Assembly (NCBI GenBank): GCA_023301245.1
Contig: JALZUV010000073.1
Location: forward strand, 1 to 10,467
Direction: 5' to 3'
Length of the DNA: 10,467 nt
Origin: Rickettsiales bacterium
GTDB lineage: Bacteria > Pseudomonadota > Alphaproteobacteria > Rickettsiales > JALZUV01
Positions 1 through 7,209 of this stretch are shown in pieces. The translations under genes and the position numbers were made by a program. Below the pieces are notes generated by a model. It had not been told where the DNA came from. It saw nothing but the letters and a program-made list of their open reading frames with translations, and ran no database searches. Each line of letters begins with the position of its first letter. Within the stretch, counting starts at the first letter, position 1.

Positions 1-1667
1 TTTTCGAGTGGGGCATAGCCTACAAATAAGGCGTGATGGCGTAAGCGCCACGGCACTTCATCTTGGTTTTGACCTCGGATGGTAATTTTTCGCACTTGCG
101 CCGTACCTGTTTTACCGCCCATTAAATATTCAGGGTCGGCAATGCGCGAGCCTCGGGCGGTGCCGCGGCTGCCATTCATAACCGCCGACATGCCTGCGCG
201 AACCACGCTTAAATGGGCAGGGTCAATATCGATGGGGGTAATTTTCTCATCTTGTAGCAAGCGCGGGCGGTGCAGCTTGCCGCCATTGACCAACGCCACC
301 GTCATGGATGCCAGCTGTAGCGGCGTGGTCAGCACGAACCCTTGGCCGATAGAGGCATTGACTGTATCGCCATGTGTCCACACTTGGTCGTAAGATTTCT
401 TCTTCCATTCTTTAGTGGGAATATTGCCGCCTTTTTCATTGGGAATATCTACGCCTGTTCTGCTGCCTAGCCCAAATTTTCGGCAAGTTTCGCCGAGCGC
501 CTCTATGCCTGTTTCTTTGCCGATAGTGTAAAAATATGTATCGCAACTTTGCTCTAAAGCCGATTGCAAATTCATGCTACCATGCCCGCCAACGCGCCAA
601 CAGTTAAAGCGCTGCCGCCCAACATAATAATGCCCTGGGCAATAAACGCGGCGCTGCGGCGTGGCCACCCCTGTTTGCAACCCCGCCAAACCTGTCATCA
701 TTTTAAAGGTAGATCCGGGCGGATATTGTCCCGCGATAGATTTATCGAGTATCGGGTTTTTCTCGCTATCGCGTAGGGCATTCCATGCAGCGTGACTAAT
801 GCCTTGGCTCATGATGGTCGAATTGAAAGACGGAGCGGAAGCAATGGCGAGCAGCTGACCATTTTGCGCATCCATAATGACGGCAGAACCACTTTGCTTT
901 TCCAGCAGAGTTTGATAGCAAAAAGATTGCAACTCGCGGTGTAGGCCTGTGGTTAAATCGCTACCCTTAACACTCGGAGTTTCATCGAGTTTACGCAAAC
1001 TCAACCCATGCACATTTACTTCTAATTGGCGCAAACCTGGCTCGCCGCGCAAATCCTCTTCTCTTGCACGCTCTAGACCCTGCCTGCCTACTTTAGCTTC
1101 GGGCCAGCGGTAAAAGCTCTTGCGTTGTTCCTCGTTAATACCGCCAACATAGCCAATTACATGGGCAGCTTGTTCGGCCAGCGGATAGACACGCTGCTGG
1201 CCTTGCTCGATAGCAACACCGGGCAATTGCGGAATATTATGCTCAATCGTCACGACCGATTCCCACGGCACATCCTCTTTAATTAAAATCGTCGAGCGGC
1301 GGCGTTTTAGCAACTTCTCAATCTTTTGCTTTTCGGCATCCGAAAGCGTAATCCATTGCTCAAGCTTTTTGAGGCTTTCGCGCGGGTTTGAGTTTTTATC
1401 AAGGTCTAGAAATAGGCGGAAAACACTTTCATTCTCAGCCAACGCCTTGCCCTCTCTATCGAGAATTTTTCCGCGAATGGGGGCGATAACTTGCAGCTTC
1501 ACACGGTTATCTTCGGCCAACATGGCAAATTGTTTCGTGCGCACAAATTGCAAATAATACAATCGCCCTGCCAGCACGCCCATGCCGCCCAAGCCAATTG
1601 CGCCCAGCAATACGGCACGGCGGCTAATGGCAGGGTGGTCTAAATCTTTGCGATTATGAAAACTCAT
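1..1667 (-). CDS. mrdA: Penicillin-binding protein 2 (elongasome transpeptidase), C-terminus cut by window edge
   Basis: Class B penicillin-binding protein that cross-links peptidoglycan during cell elongation; it is anchored in the inner membrane with its catalytic domain in the periplasm. Reading the minus strand from the ATG at 1667 gives 555 uninterrupted codons to the left edge, with no stop. Visible parts: a short cytoplasmic N-terminus, one membrane segment at about residues 17-36, the RGKILDR motif at 65-71 that opens the PBP dimerisation/pedestal region, and a transpeptidase domain from about residue 258. All three active-site motifs are present: STFK with nucleophile Ser319, SCD at 374-376 in the SxN/SxD position, and KTGT at 519-522. 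The spacing suits PBP2 better than FtsI, and the mreC-mreD context settles it. The start overlaps the mreD stop as ATGA, implying translational coupling. Only the last part of the transpeptidase domain is outside the window; rodA might follow there. Confidence 0.95.
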   Translation of the reverse strand, partial: MSFHNRKDLDHPAISRRAVLLGAIGLGGMGVLAGRLYYLQFVRTKQFAMLAEDNRVKLQVIAPIRGKILDREGKALAENESVFRLFLDLDKNSNPRESLKKLEQWITLSDAEKQKIEKLLKRRRSTILIKEDVPWESVVTIEHNIPQLPGVAIEQGQQRVYPLAEQAAHVIGYVGGINEEQRKSFYRWPEAKVGRQGLERAREEDLRGEPGLRQLEVNVHGLSLRKLDETPSVKGSDLTTGLHRELQSFCYQTLLEKQSGSAVIMDAQNGQLLAIASAPSFNSTIMSQGISHAAWNALRDSEKNPILDKSIAGQYPPGSTFKMMTGLAGLQTGVATPQRRVYCPGHYYVGRQRFNCWRVGGHGSMNLQSALEQSCDTYFYTIGKETGIEALGETCRKFGLGSRTGVDIPNEKGGNIPTKEWKKKSYDQVWTHGDTVNASIGQGFVLTTPLQLASMTVALVNGGKLHRPRLLQDEKITPIDIDPAHLSVVRAGMSAVMNGSRGTARGSRIADPEYLMGGKTGTAQVRKITIRGQNQDEVPWRLRHHALFVGYAPLE

Positions 1668-2173
1668 AAGCTGTGGGATTGGTTGAAGTGCATTTGCCGA
1701 TGAATGGCATGGCATAAGCCGTAAATCAACGGATAGCTAACGATAACCACAACCCATTGCATTACCACCGCGCTAAGCGGATAAAGCTGCGCTTCTCTTA
1801 AACAGATTACGCCGTAAATCCACCCCATGACGATGGCTGACACCCAGCAGTAGCGCAAGAAATGCAGCGGTACATTCAAGGTTTCTTTGCGCTCATCGCG
1901 CAAATGCGCCACCCAGTAAAGTAATATTGCCGCCGAAATTCCAACGCCTAAAGGCATGGCTTGCTGAACGTCAAGCAACAGACCCGCGATAATAATGACC
2001 CAGATGGAAATCATCGGCTGCACACGCTGACGCAGAAAATAAAAAATGACACCAAAGGCCAATGGCGGCGCAACATCGCGCAAGCCCATCGGCAACAAAT
2101 AAGGCGCAATAATGGCAATCGCTAAAACCAGCATCGCGGGCAGAAAATCTCGCCAATCGGTTGTGCGCTCCAT
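1664..2173 (-). CDS. mreD: Rod shape-determining protein MreD
   Basis: Small integral membrane protein of the elongasome, 169 residues, which is within the family's usual size. The sequence is almost entirely hydrophobic, with about six membrane segments (roughly 12-30, 34-48, 52-70, 75-92, 108-125, 133-155) and a short polar tail. MreD proteins are poorly conserved in sequence, so the call rests on size, topology and position between mreC and mrdA. The start codon overlaps the last base of the mreC stop (TAATG) and its own stop overlaps the mrdA start (ATGA), so the three genes must share a transcript and are probably translationally coupled. No separate promoter is needed or seen. Confidence 0.9.
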   Translation of the reverse strand: MERTTDWRDFLPAMLVLAIAIIAPYLLPMGLRDVAPPLAFGVIFYFLRQRVQPMISIWVIIIAGLLLDVQQAMPLGVGISAAILLYWVAHLRDERKETLNVPLHFLRYCWVSAIVMGWIYGVICLREAQLYPLSAVVMQWVVVIVSYPLIYGLCHAIHRQMHFNQSHSL

Positions 2174-2991
2174 TAGCGTTTCGCAGGCAGTAGCAACCGA
2201 ACATAATCAATGCGGCTGCGGTCAATCGCGGGGGCGACCATAATTTCAGTTTCAGTAATTTTAGTCACCATTCCCACCAAGGTTCCCGCAGGCATTAACC
2301 CGCCATCGCCAGAGGTATAAATTTTTTCACCCGCCACCAGCGTGGTATCTTCAGGCAAATAAAATAACCCTAAACTCCCATCACCCAGGCCTTTAACCAC
2401 GGCATGTTCGCGGCTTTTACCTGTGACCACCGCCACGCGCGAATTAATATCAGTTAGCTCTAAAATAGTCGCTGTAGAGTCGTTAGTGCTGATGACTCGC
2501 CCAACCAAGCCCGCGCTATCGACTACGGCCATATTTACTTCAACCCCATCGTTGCTGCCTGCGGCAATTTGCATTTGCTGACGATAAGGCCCTGCAACAC
2601 TGCCCAAAACCCGCGCGGTTAAATCGGTACTATTAAGGGCGGGCACAACTTTCATTAAACGTTGAAGGTTAGTATTTTCGGCCTGAAGTTGCTCCGCGCG
2701 AATTTTCCACTGGCGTAAAATTTCATTTTCTTCTGCAAGTTGGTTGGCGTTGCTGGCATTGCTCCATGCGGTTTGGAAATTACCGAGTGCGCCGCTCGTC
2801 GTTTCAATGGGGCTCGCAATAAAACTACCGAAGGGGGCAAAAAAGCTACTGACTTTTGCTTGCGGGTTATCCATCCGCCCGAAGCTGACCAGCAGTAACG
2901 AACCAATAAATAATGCAATCAGCAAAAAGCGCGCTGCTAAATCTTGCAGAGAAAGCCCACGCGCCGAAGCCGATGAATAAGTTTTTGCCAT
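2173..2991 (-). CDS. mreC: Rod shape-determining protein MreC
   Basis: Bitopic inner-membrane protein that links the MreB/MreD/RodA-PBP2 elongasome in the periplasm and activates PBP2. The 272 residues show the family layout: a short cytoplasmic N-terminus, one membrane helix at about 20-39, a periplasmic coiled coil at about 80-112 rich in Glu, Gln, Asn and Leu, then the two-lobed beta domain from about 120 to 268 (including the GLVGRV, GLGDGSLGLFYLP and TSGDGGLMPAGTLVG stretches). The length is typical. The ATG at 2991 is preceded by a modest AGGG ribosome-binding site ten bases upstream. It opens a tightly coupled mreC-mreD-mrdA operon. mreB, which usually lies directly upstream in this class, is replaced here by hspQ, 59 bases away. 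Confidence 0.95.
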   Translation of the reverse strand: MAKTYSSASARGLSLQDLAARFLLIALFIGSLLLVSFGRMDNPQAKVSSFFAPFGSFIASPIETTSGALGNFQTAWSNASNANQLAEENEILRQWKIRAEQLQAENTNLQRLMKVVPALNSTDLTARVLGSVAGPYRQQMQIAAGSNDGVEVNMAVVDSAGLVGRVISTNDSTATILELTDINSRVAVVTGKSREHAVVKGLGDGSLGLFYLPEDTTLVAGEKIYTSGDGGLMPAGTLVGMVTKITETEIMVAPAIDRSRIDYVRLLLPAKR

Positions 2992-3011
2992 AATTTTTAT
3001 ACCCTGCCACC

Positions 3012-3040
3012 ATAGTGCAGGTCGGTTAAAAACCCGTCAA
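3012..3040 (-). promoter_or_regulatory. Candidate sigma-70-type promoter for mreC
   Basis: On the minus strand TTGACG (3040-3035) is followed after 17 bases by CACTAT (3017-3012). The -35 matches the housekeeping consensus at five of six bases, the -10 at only three. A start near 3005 would leave a leader of about 14 bases to the mreC ATG. No hairpin with a U-tract lies between hspQ and mreC, so read-through from hspQ is also possible. Predicted by eye only. Confidence 0.35.
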
Positions 3041-3050
3041 GGCAGATGTG

Positions 3051-3380
3051 TTATTGTACGCTTAAACGGCGCTGGTATTTGCCTGTTGCGTCTTTATCAA
3101 AACAGATATCAAGAACGGGATGTTCAATCGCTTCGGTGGAAACATCAAAATCCAAATTCGCTTCGGCAACATAGGTCATTTGCGCACTTTCATGCACCAG
3201 CACATGGTACCAAGGCTCATCTTTTGAAGGCTGGCTTTTGGCCATTTTCTTGTACCATTCATCGCTCAATTGAAAGCTTGAATCCACATCAAGCACCACG
3301 CCGCGATAATTAAACAAACGATGTTTAATTTTCTGACCCATGCCATAACGCGCCGTCGCAATTTTAATGTTTTGTTTCAT
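3051..3380 (-). CDS. hspQ: Heat shock protein HspQ (YccV-like, hemimethylated-DNA-binding fold)
   Basis: Small cytoplasmic protein of 109 residues. In Escherichia coli HspQ is heat-induced and acts as a specificity-enhancing factor for the Lon protease; the same fold was first described as a hemimethylated oriC-binding protein. Family signatures seen here: KIKHRLFNYRGVVLDVD at about 17-33, a DEWYKKM segment near 41-47, DEPWYHVLV at 54-62, and YVAEANLDFD near 70-79. The length is normal for the family. The ATG at 3380 has no recognisable Shine-Dalgarno sequence and sits only seven bases past a strong RpoH-type -10 element, so the mRNA may be nearly or fully leaderless. It lies between a SixA-like phosphatase gene (51-base gap upstream) and mreC (59-base gap downstream), all on one strand. 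Identification is firm; a role in this organism is inferred from the family. Confidence 0.92.
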   Translation of the reverse strand: MKQNIKIATARYGMGQKIKHRLFNYRGVVLDVDSSFQLSDEWYKKMAKSQPSKDEPWYHVLVHESAQMTYVAEANLDFDVSTEAIEHPVLDICFDKDATGKYQRRLSVQ

Positions 3381-3384
3381 GTTA

Positions 3385-3415
3385 CTTATATAGGTACAGC
3401 AGCGCGAGACACAAG
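3385..3415 (-). promoter_or_regulatory. RpoH (sigma-32) type heat-shock promoter of hspQ
   Basis: The minus strand reads CTTG (3415-3412), 17 bases, then CCTATATAAG (3394-3385). This fits every defined position of the alphaproteobacterial heat-shock consensus CTTG-N17/18-CYTATNTNNG. It also reads as an acceptable housekeeping promoter (TTGTGT, 16 bases, TATATA), so dual recognition is possible. Transcription would begin around 3380-3382, at or next to the A of the hspQ start codon. The gene it drives is a known heat-shock gene in other proteobacteria, which supports the call. Confidence 0.75.
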
Positions 3416-3431
3416 ACCATCAATTAAATGA

Positions 3432-3914
3432 TTACGGCGTAATTAATTCTGCAAGCTTCATGCTGTTAGCTTCAATTTTTCCCCAGCTGCCAGCGGTTTC
3501 TAGCACGGCGAGCGTACAAGGCGAAAATTGCGTGAGAGCAGCACCGCTTAATATTTGCACCAGTTGATGCAGCCCCGGATTATGGCCAATAATCATGACC
3601 GAGTCATACTCATCTGGCAGCTCTTGTATAAAGGATAATAAATCTTCATGGCTAGCAAGATAAGCGCTATCTTCATGGCTAGATTGCGGAGCAGTTTCCC
3701 CAAAATATGGCCATATTGTCTCAAGCGTTTGCTGAGTGCGTGTTGCTGTCGAGCAGATAACATGGTCGATAGTAAAGGCTTGCGACGCGATTCTTTTGCC
3801 CATCTTGTCGGCATCATTAAAACCATCAATTGTGAGCGCACGCGCGAAATCTTTGCCATTTTGGCTAAATGGCTCAGTATGGGCGTGACGTAAAATGAAT
3901 AATTTTTTCGACAT
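3432..3914 (-). CDS. SixA-like histidine phosphatase (phosphoglycerate-mutase-like fold)
   Basis: Small cytoplasmic phosphatase of the histidine phosphatase superfamily, 160 residues from the chosen start. Visible catalytic features: LRHAH near the N-terminus, giving the nucleophile His10 and Arg9; STATRTQQT with the phosphate-binding Arg59; and the second active-site histidine in IIGHNPG, His111. The short single-domain form resembles SixA, which in E. coli removes phosphate from histidine phosphotransfer proteins, but the substrate here cannot be read from the sequence. I chose the ATG at 3914 because the fold starts directly there (MSKKLFILRHAH). A longer in-frame start at 3944 adds ten residues unlike the family and would leave only 14 bases to the divergent ppk start. 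Neither start has a clear Shine-Dalgarno sequence. It is divergent to ppk and followed by hspQ, which has its own promoter. Confidence 0.85.
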   Translation of the reverse strand: MSKKLFILRHAHTEPFSQNGKDFARALTIDGFNDADKMGKRIASQAFTIDHVICSTATRTQQTLETIWPYFGETAPQSSHEDSAYLASHEDLLSFIQELPDEYDSVMIIGHNPGLHQLVQILSGAALTQFSPCTLAVLETAGSWGKIEANSMKLAELITP

Positions 3915-3918
3915 CTTG

Positions 3919-3947
3919 TTGTGTATTTTGCACAAACAACGCATAGT
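3919..3947 (+). promoter_or_regulatory. Candidate ppk promoter in the 44-base divergent region
   Basis: TTGTGT (3919-3924) and CATAGT (3942-3947) are spaced by 17 bases and point at ppk; transcription would start about five bases before its ATG. On the other strand GTGACA (3952-3947) and CAAAAT (3930-3925), 16 apart, could serve the phosphatase gene. Both pairs are imperfect. The region is so short that the two promoters would have to overlap. Confidence 0.3.
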
Positions 3948-3958
3948 GTCACGCTGAT

Positions 3959-6094
3959 ATGACAGAAAACGCCCTACCCGCTGACCGATATTTCAACCGT
4001 GAACTTTCATGGATTGAGTTTAATCAGCGTGTGTTGCAAGAAGCACAAAACAAACACATCCCACTATTAGAGCGCCTAAATTTTCTTTCTATTTCAGGCT
4101 CAAACCTTGATGAATTTGTGATGGTGCGCGTGGCAGGCCTAATGGACCAACAGCTCTATGGCATCCAAAGCGTCAGCATTGACGGGATGTCGCCGAAAGA
4201 GCAGCTAAAACATATTCGCCTCGCCATTTCCGAACTGATGCAGCAGCAACAAGATTGCTGGAATAATATTCGTGATGCGCTAGAAGAAAACAGCATTAAT
4301 GTCATTACAAAAGACAAATTAACCGCCGATGAAAAAACATGGCTAGAAGGTTATTTTAGCGAAAATATTTTCCCTGTCTTAACACCAATTGCGGTTGACC
4401 CTGCCCATCCATTTCCGTTCATCCCCAATTTGGGAATTGCGCAAATGTTTACATTGAAAACTCCAGCGAAAAATGCGGAACAAACTTCCGTTATTTTATT
4501 CCCGCCCAAGCTGAAGCGCTTCGTTACTTTGGAGCTGTATGAGGAGGCGGATGAGCCGACTCGTATCATTCCTGTGGAAGAAATTATTGAGCTTTTCATT
4601 GATGTGCTTTTCCCAAAATTTGAGCTTATCAATAGTGGCATTATCCGCGTGATTCGCGACAGTGACTTAGATATTGAAGATGATGCAGAAGATTTAGTAC
4701 GCGGCTTTGAACGAGCTATTAAACGCCGCCGTCGCGGGCGGGCGGTGCGCTTAAATATTACCGCCACCACCCCGCAACCACTTCGTCAATTAGTGATGGA
4801 GCAATTGCAAGTAGAAGCGCGCGATGTGGTTGAAGTAGAAGGCATGGTCGGCCTCGCTCAGCTATTTGAGCTAATGAATCTTGATAGGCCAGAATTGCGC
4901 TTCCCGCCCTTTAACGTGCGCTTTCCTGAGCGGATTGAAGATTTTGATGGCGATTGCTTCGCCGCCATTGCCAAGAAGGATATCGTCGTTCATCACCCCT
5001 ATGAAAGCTTCGATGTGGTCGTGCGATTTGTCGAACAAGCCGCACGCGATGCGGATGTGATTTCGATTAAATCGACCCTCTATCGTACCAGCTCAAATTC
5101 TCCCATTATCGCGGCACTCATTGAAGCTGCTGAAAATGGAAAATCAGTCACGGCATTGGTGGAACTAAAGGCACGGTTTGACGAAGAAGCCAACATTCGC
5201 TGGGCACGCGACATGGAACGCGCAGGCGTGCAGGTAGTATACGGATTTGTGAAGCTGAAAACTCATGCAAAAATCACATTGGTCACGCGCAAAAGCGACG
5301 ATGGTTTAAAATCATACGCGCATTTTGGCACAGGAAATTACCATCCTAAAACCGCTAAAGTCTATACAGATTTATCTTATTTTACTTGCGATGAAACTTT
5401 GTGCCGCGATGCTGCCTATCTGTTTAATTTTGTTACAGGTTATGCTCCACCGCGCGACATGCAAAAATTGGTGAATGCACCCACGCGCCTGCGCCAGCAT
5501 TTGTTGGAGCTAATTGAAAAAGAAGTTTCCCATGCGAAAGCAGGTCGCCCCGCCCATATTTGGGCAAAAATGAATGCACTGCTAGATGCTGAAATTATCG
5601 ATGCATTATATAGGGCAAGCCAAGCAGGTGTTAAAATAAACCTCATCGTGCGTGGTATTTGCAGCTTAAAGCCCAACGTCAAAGGCTTGTCAGAAAATAT
5701 CACGGTCAAATCTATCGTTGGGCGCTTTTTAGAACATTCGCGCATTTACGCCTTTGGCGATGGCCACGCGCTGCCATCCGAAGAGGCGAAACTCTATATC
5801 TCATCCGCCGACCTAATGCCACGCAACCTTGATGGCCGTGTAGAAGTGCTAGTGCCGATTGAAAATAAAACCGTCCACGCTCAAATTCTCGGCCAAATTA
5901 TGCTAGCGAATTTGAAAGATGAAAAACAAAGCTGGATGTTAGCAGCCGACGGCAGCTACGCGCGCATGCCCTATAAGCAAGACGGTCTATGCGCCCATGA
6001 TTACTTCATGACTAACCCATCATTATCAGGTCGCGGTAAAGCGCTGAAAAAAGCCAAAAGCGCCAGTGGTGAATTTTATAAGCTGAATGGGTAG
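3959..6094 (+). CDS. ppk: Polyphosphate kinase 1
   Basis: Reversibly transfers the terminal phosphate of ATP to polyphosphate. The 711 residues match the usual PPK1 length and domain order: N-terminal helical domain (about 8-115, beginning YFNRELSWIEFNQRV), middle domain (about 125-310), and two phospholipase-D-like C-terminal domains (about 335-505 and 510-685). The histidines equivalent to E. coli His435 and His454 are present: His436 in VKLKTHAKITLV, the autophosphorylated residue, and His455 in YAHFGTGNYHPKTA. The loop HHPYESF before the first catalytic domain is intact. The ATG at 3959 has no Shine-Dalgarno sequence but matches where family members begin. ppx, often linked to ppk, is not adjacent; mdh follows after 81 bases. 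No internal stop or frameshift is seen, so the enzyme should be functional. Confidence 0.97.
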   Translation: MTENALPADRYFNRELSWIEFNQRVLQEAQNKHIPLLERLNFLSISGSNLDEFVMVRVAGLMDQQLYGIQSVSIDGMSPKEQLKHIRLAISELMQQQQDCWNNIRDALEENSINVITKDKLTADEKTWLEGYFSENIFPVLTPIAVDPAHPFPFIPNLGIAQMFTLKTPAKNAEQTSVILFPPKLKRFVTLELYEEADEPTRIIPVEEIIELFIDVLFPKFELINSGIIRVIRDSDLDIEDDAEDLVRGFERAIKRRRRGRAVRLNITATTPQPLRQLVMEQLQVEARDVVEVEGMVGLAQLFELMNLDRPELRFPPFNVRFPERIEDFDGDCFAAIAKKDIVVHHPYESFDVVVRFVEQAARDADVISIKSTLYRTSSNSPIIAALIEAAENGKSVTALVELKARFDEEANIRWARDMERAGVQVVYGFVKLKTHAKITLVTRKSDDGLKSYAHFGTGNYHPKTAKVYTDLSYFTCDETLCRDAAYLFNFVTGYAPPRDMQKLVNAPTRLRQHLLELIEKEVSHAKAGRPAHIWAKMNALLDAEIIDALYRASQAGVKINLIVRGICSLKPNVKGLSENITVKSIVGRFLEHSRIYAFGDGHALPSEEAKLYISSADLMPRNLDGRVEVLVPIENKTVHAQILGQIMLANLKDEKQSWMLAADGSYARMPYKQDGLCAHDYFMTNPSLSGRGKALKKAKSASGEFYKLNG

Positions 6095-6112
6095 CCTTTT
6101 GCCTATCTACAG

Positions 6113-6140
6113 TTGCGCTCATCAATAAGGCGCTTATAGT
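6113..6140 (+). promoter_or_regulatory. Candidate mdh promoter with overlapping inverted repeat
   Basis: TTGCGC (6113-6118) and TATAGT (6135-6140) are separated by 16 bases, giving a reasonable housekeeping promoter and a leader of about 30 bases to the mdh ATG. A perfect 5-base inverted repeat, ATAAG-GCG-CTTAT (6125-6137), covers the end of the spacer and half of the -10 box, a typical operator position. The promoter is plausible; the operator is only suggested. Confidence 0.4.
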
Positions 6141-6162
6141 GATGGCATAAAATATAAATCTT

Positions 6163-6167
6163 AGGAG
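6163..6167 (+). promoter_or_regulatory. Ribosome-binding site of mdh
   Basis: AGGAG lies eight bases before the ATG at 6176. It is the clearest Shine-Dalgarno sequence in the window and fixes the mdh start. It contrasts with ppk, hspQ and the SixA-like gene, which have none. Confidence 0.8.
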
Positions 6168-6175
6168 ATTCCCCC

Positions 6176-7126
6176 ATGGCTAAACGCACAAAATTCGCCC
6201 TCATCGGTTCTGGTATGATTGGTGGCACATTAGCTCACCTCATTGGCTTAAAAGAACTGGGCGATGTCGTATTGTTCGATATTACAGACGGCTTGCCACA
6301 AGGCAAAGCGCTCGATATTGCAGAATCTTCACCTGTTGGCGGCTTTGATAGCAACATGATGGGCTCCAACAACTACAAAGATATCGAAGGTTCTGATGTG
6401 GTTATCATTACCGCAGGTGTACCGCGCAAACCAGGCATGAGCCGCGATGACCTAATTGACATCAATACGGGCATCATCAAAACCGTGGCTGAAAATGTTG
6501 CGAAATATGCACCTGATGCTTTCGTTATTGTTATCACCAACCCGCTTGATGCGATGGTTTGGGTCTTTAAAGAAATCAGCCAAATGCCTGCTAATAAAGT
6601 CGTCGGCATGGCAGGTGTGCTTGATGGCGCTCGCTTCCGCCACTTCCTAGCGGAAGAATTTAACGTGTCGGTTGAAGATGTTTCGGCCTTCGTACTCGGC
6701 GGCCACGGCGACACTATGGTGCCACTTACGCGCTATTCAACAGTGGCAGGCATTCCCCTATTTGACCTTGTGAAAATGGGTTGGACCACTAACGAACGTA
6801 TCGAAGCAATCGTACAGCGCACCCGCGATGGTGGGGCTGAGATTGTCGGCTTGCTGAAAAATGGTTCTGCTTATCACGCCCCTGCTGCTTCGGCGATTGA
6901 AATGGCTGAAAGCTATATTAAAGATAAGCGCCGTATATTCCCATGTGCTGCCTACCTAAGCGGCGAATATGGCGTGCAAGATATGTATGTGGGCGTACCC
7001 ACTGTCATTGGTAAAGGTGGTGTTGAGAAAATTATCGAAATCAACCTAAACACGCAAGAAAAGCAAATGTTCGACCACTCGGTTGAGGCGGTACAGCAAC
7101 TGCTAGAAAAAGTGCACCTGCGCTAG
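6176..7126 (+). CDS. mdh: NAD-dependent malate dehydrogenase (LDH-like type)
   Basis: Cytoplasmic TCA-cycle enzyme converting malate and NAD+ to oxaloacetate and NADH. The 316 residues belong to the lactate-dehydrogenase-like malate dehydrogenases common in Alphaproteobacteria. Visible features: the nucleotide-binding loop GSGMIG at 11-16 (GxGxxG); Asp35 at the end of strand two, indicating NAD rather than NADP; the substrate loop VPRKPGMSRDD with Arg84 and Arg90, which select a dicarboxylate and distinguish malate from lactate dehydrogenase; and the catalytic pair Asp150 (LDGARFR, with substrate-binding Arg153) and His177 (GGHGDTMVP). The length is normal and the start is set by AGGAG eight bases upstream. 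sucC follows after 83 bases containing a hairpin, consistent with a TCA-cycle operon of the alphaproteobacterial mdh-sucC kind. Confidence 0.97.
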   Translation: MAKRTKFALIGSGMIGGTLAHLIGLKELGDVVLFDITDGLPQGKALDIAESSPVGGFDSNMMGSNNYKDIEGSDVVIITAGVPRKPGMSRDDLIDINTGIIKTVAENVAKYAPDAFVIVITNPLDAMVWVFKEISQMPANKVVGMAGVLDGARFRHFLAEEFNVSVEDVSAFVLGGHGDTMVPLTRYSTVAGIPLFDLVKMGWTTNERIEAIVQRTRDGGAEIVGLLKNGSAYHAPAASAIEMAESYIKDKRRIFPCAAYLSGEYGVQDMYVGVPTVIGKGGVEKIIEINLNTQEKQMFDHSVEAVQQLLEKVHLR

Positions 7127-7139
7127 AAACTAAAATTAC

Positions 7140-7166
7140 GCCAAGCCTTGCGCTTCAAGGCTTGGC
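7140..7166 (+). other. Stable hairpin between mdh and sucC, without U-tract
   Basis: The arms GCCAAGCCTTG (7140-7150) and CAAGGCTTGGC (7156-7166) are perfectly complementary over 11 base pairs and enclose the five-base loop CGCTT. No run of T follows, so it is not a standard intrinsic terminator. In this position it could stabilise the mdh 3' end after processing, reduce read-through, or be the site of a regulator. The structure is certain as sequence; its role is not. Confidence 0.7.
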
Positions 7167-7196
7167 CGTTAAGCTAACGACATAATAAATTTTTAA

Positions 7197-7201
7197 AGGG
7201 G
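7197..7201 (+). promoter_or_regulatory. Ribosome-binding site of sucC
   Basis: AGGGG ends eight bases before the ATG at 7210 and supports that start. It is a purine-rich Shine-Dalgarno sequence of good strength. Confidence 0.7.
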
Positions 7202-7209
7202 AAACCTCC

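Noticed and set aside
1..1667. Apparent lack of a long gene with several short plus-strand reading frames (79-393, 564-776, 1369-1557), as if the region were non-coding or a decayed gene
   Set aside because: The minus strand is one continuous open frame for PBP2 from 1667 to the edge with all three catalytic motifs; the plus-strand frames are shadows and match nothing.
3915..3944. Longer SixA-like protein starting at 3944
   Set aside because: The extra ten residues (MRCLCKIHNK) precede the normal family start, have no Shine-Dalgarno support, and would crowd the divergent promoter region to 14 bases.
4351..4770. 139-codon minus-strand reading frame inside ppk
   Set aside because: Low-complexity Ser/Arg/Ile-rich translation with no recognisable family; it is the antisense shadow of a well-conserved enzyme.
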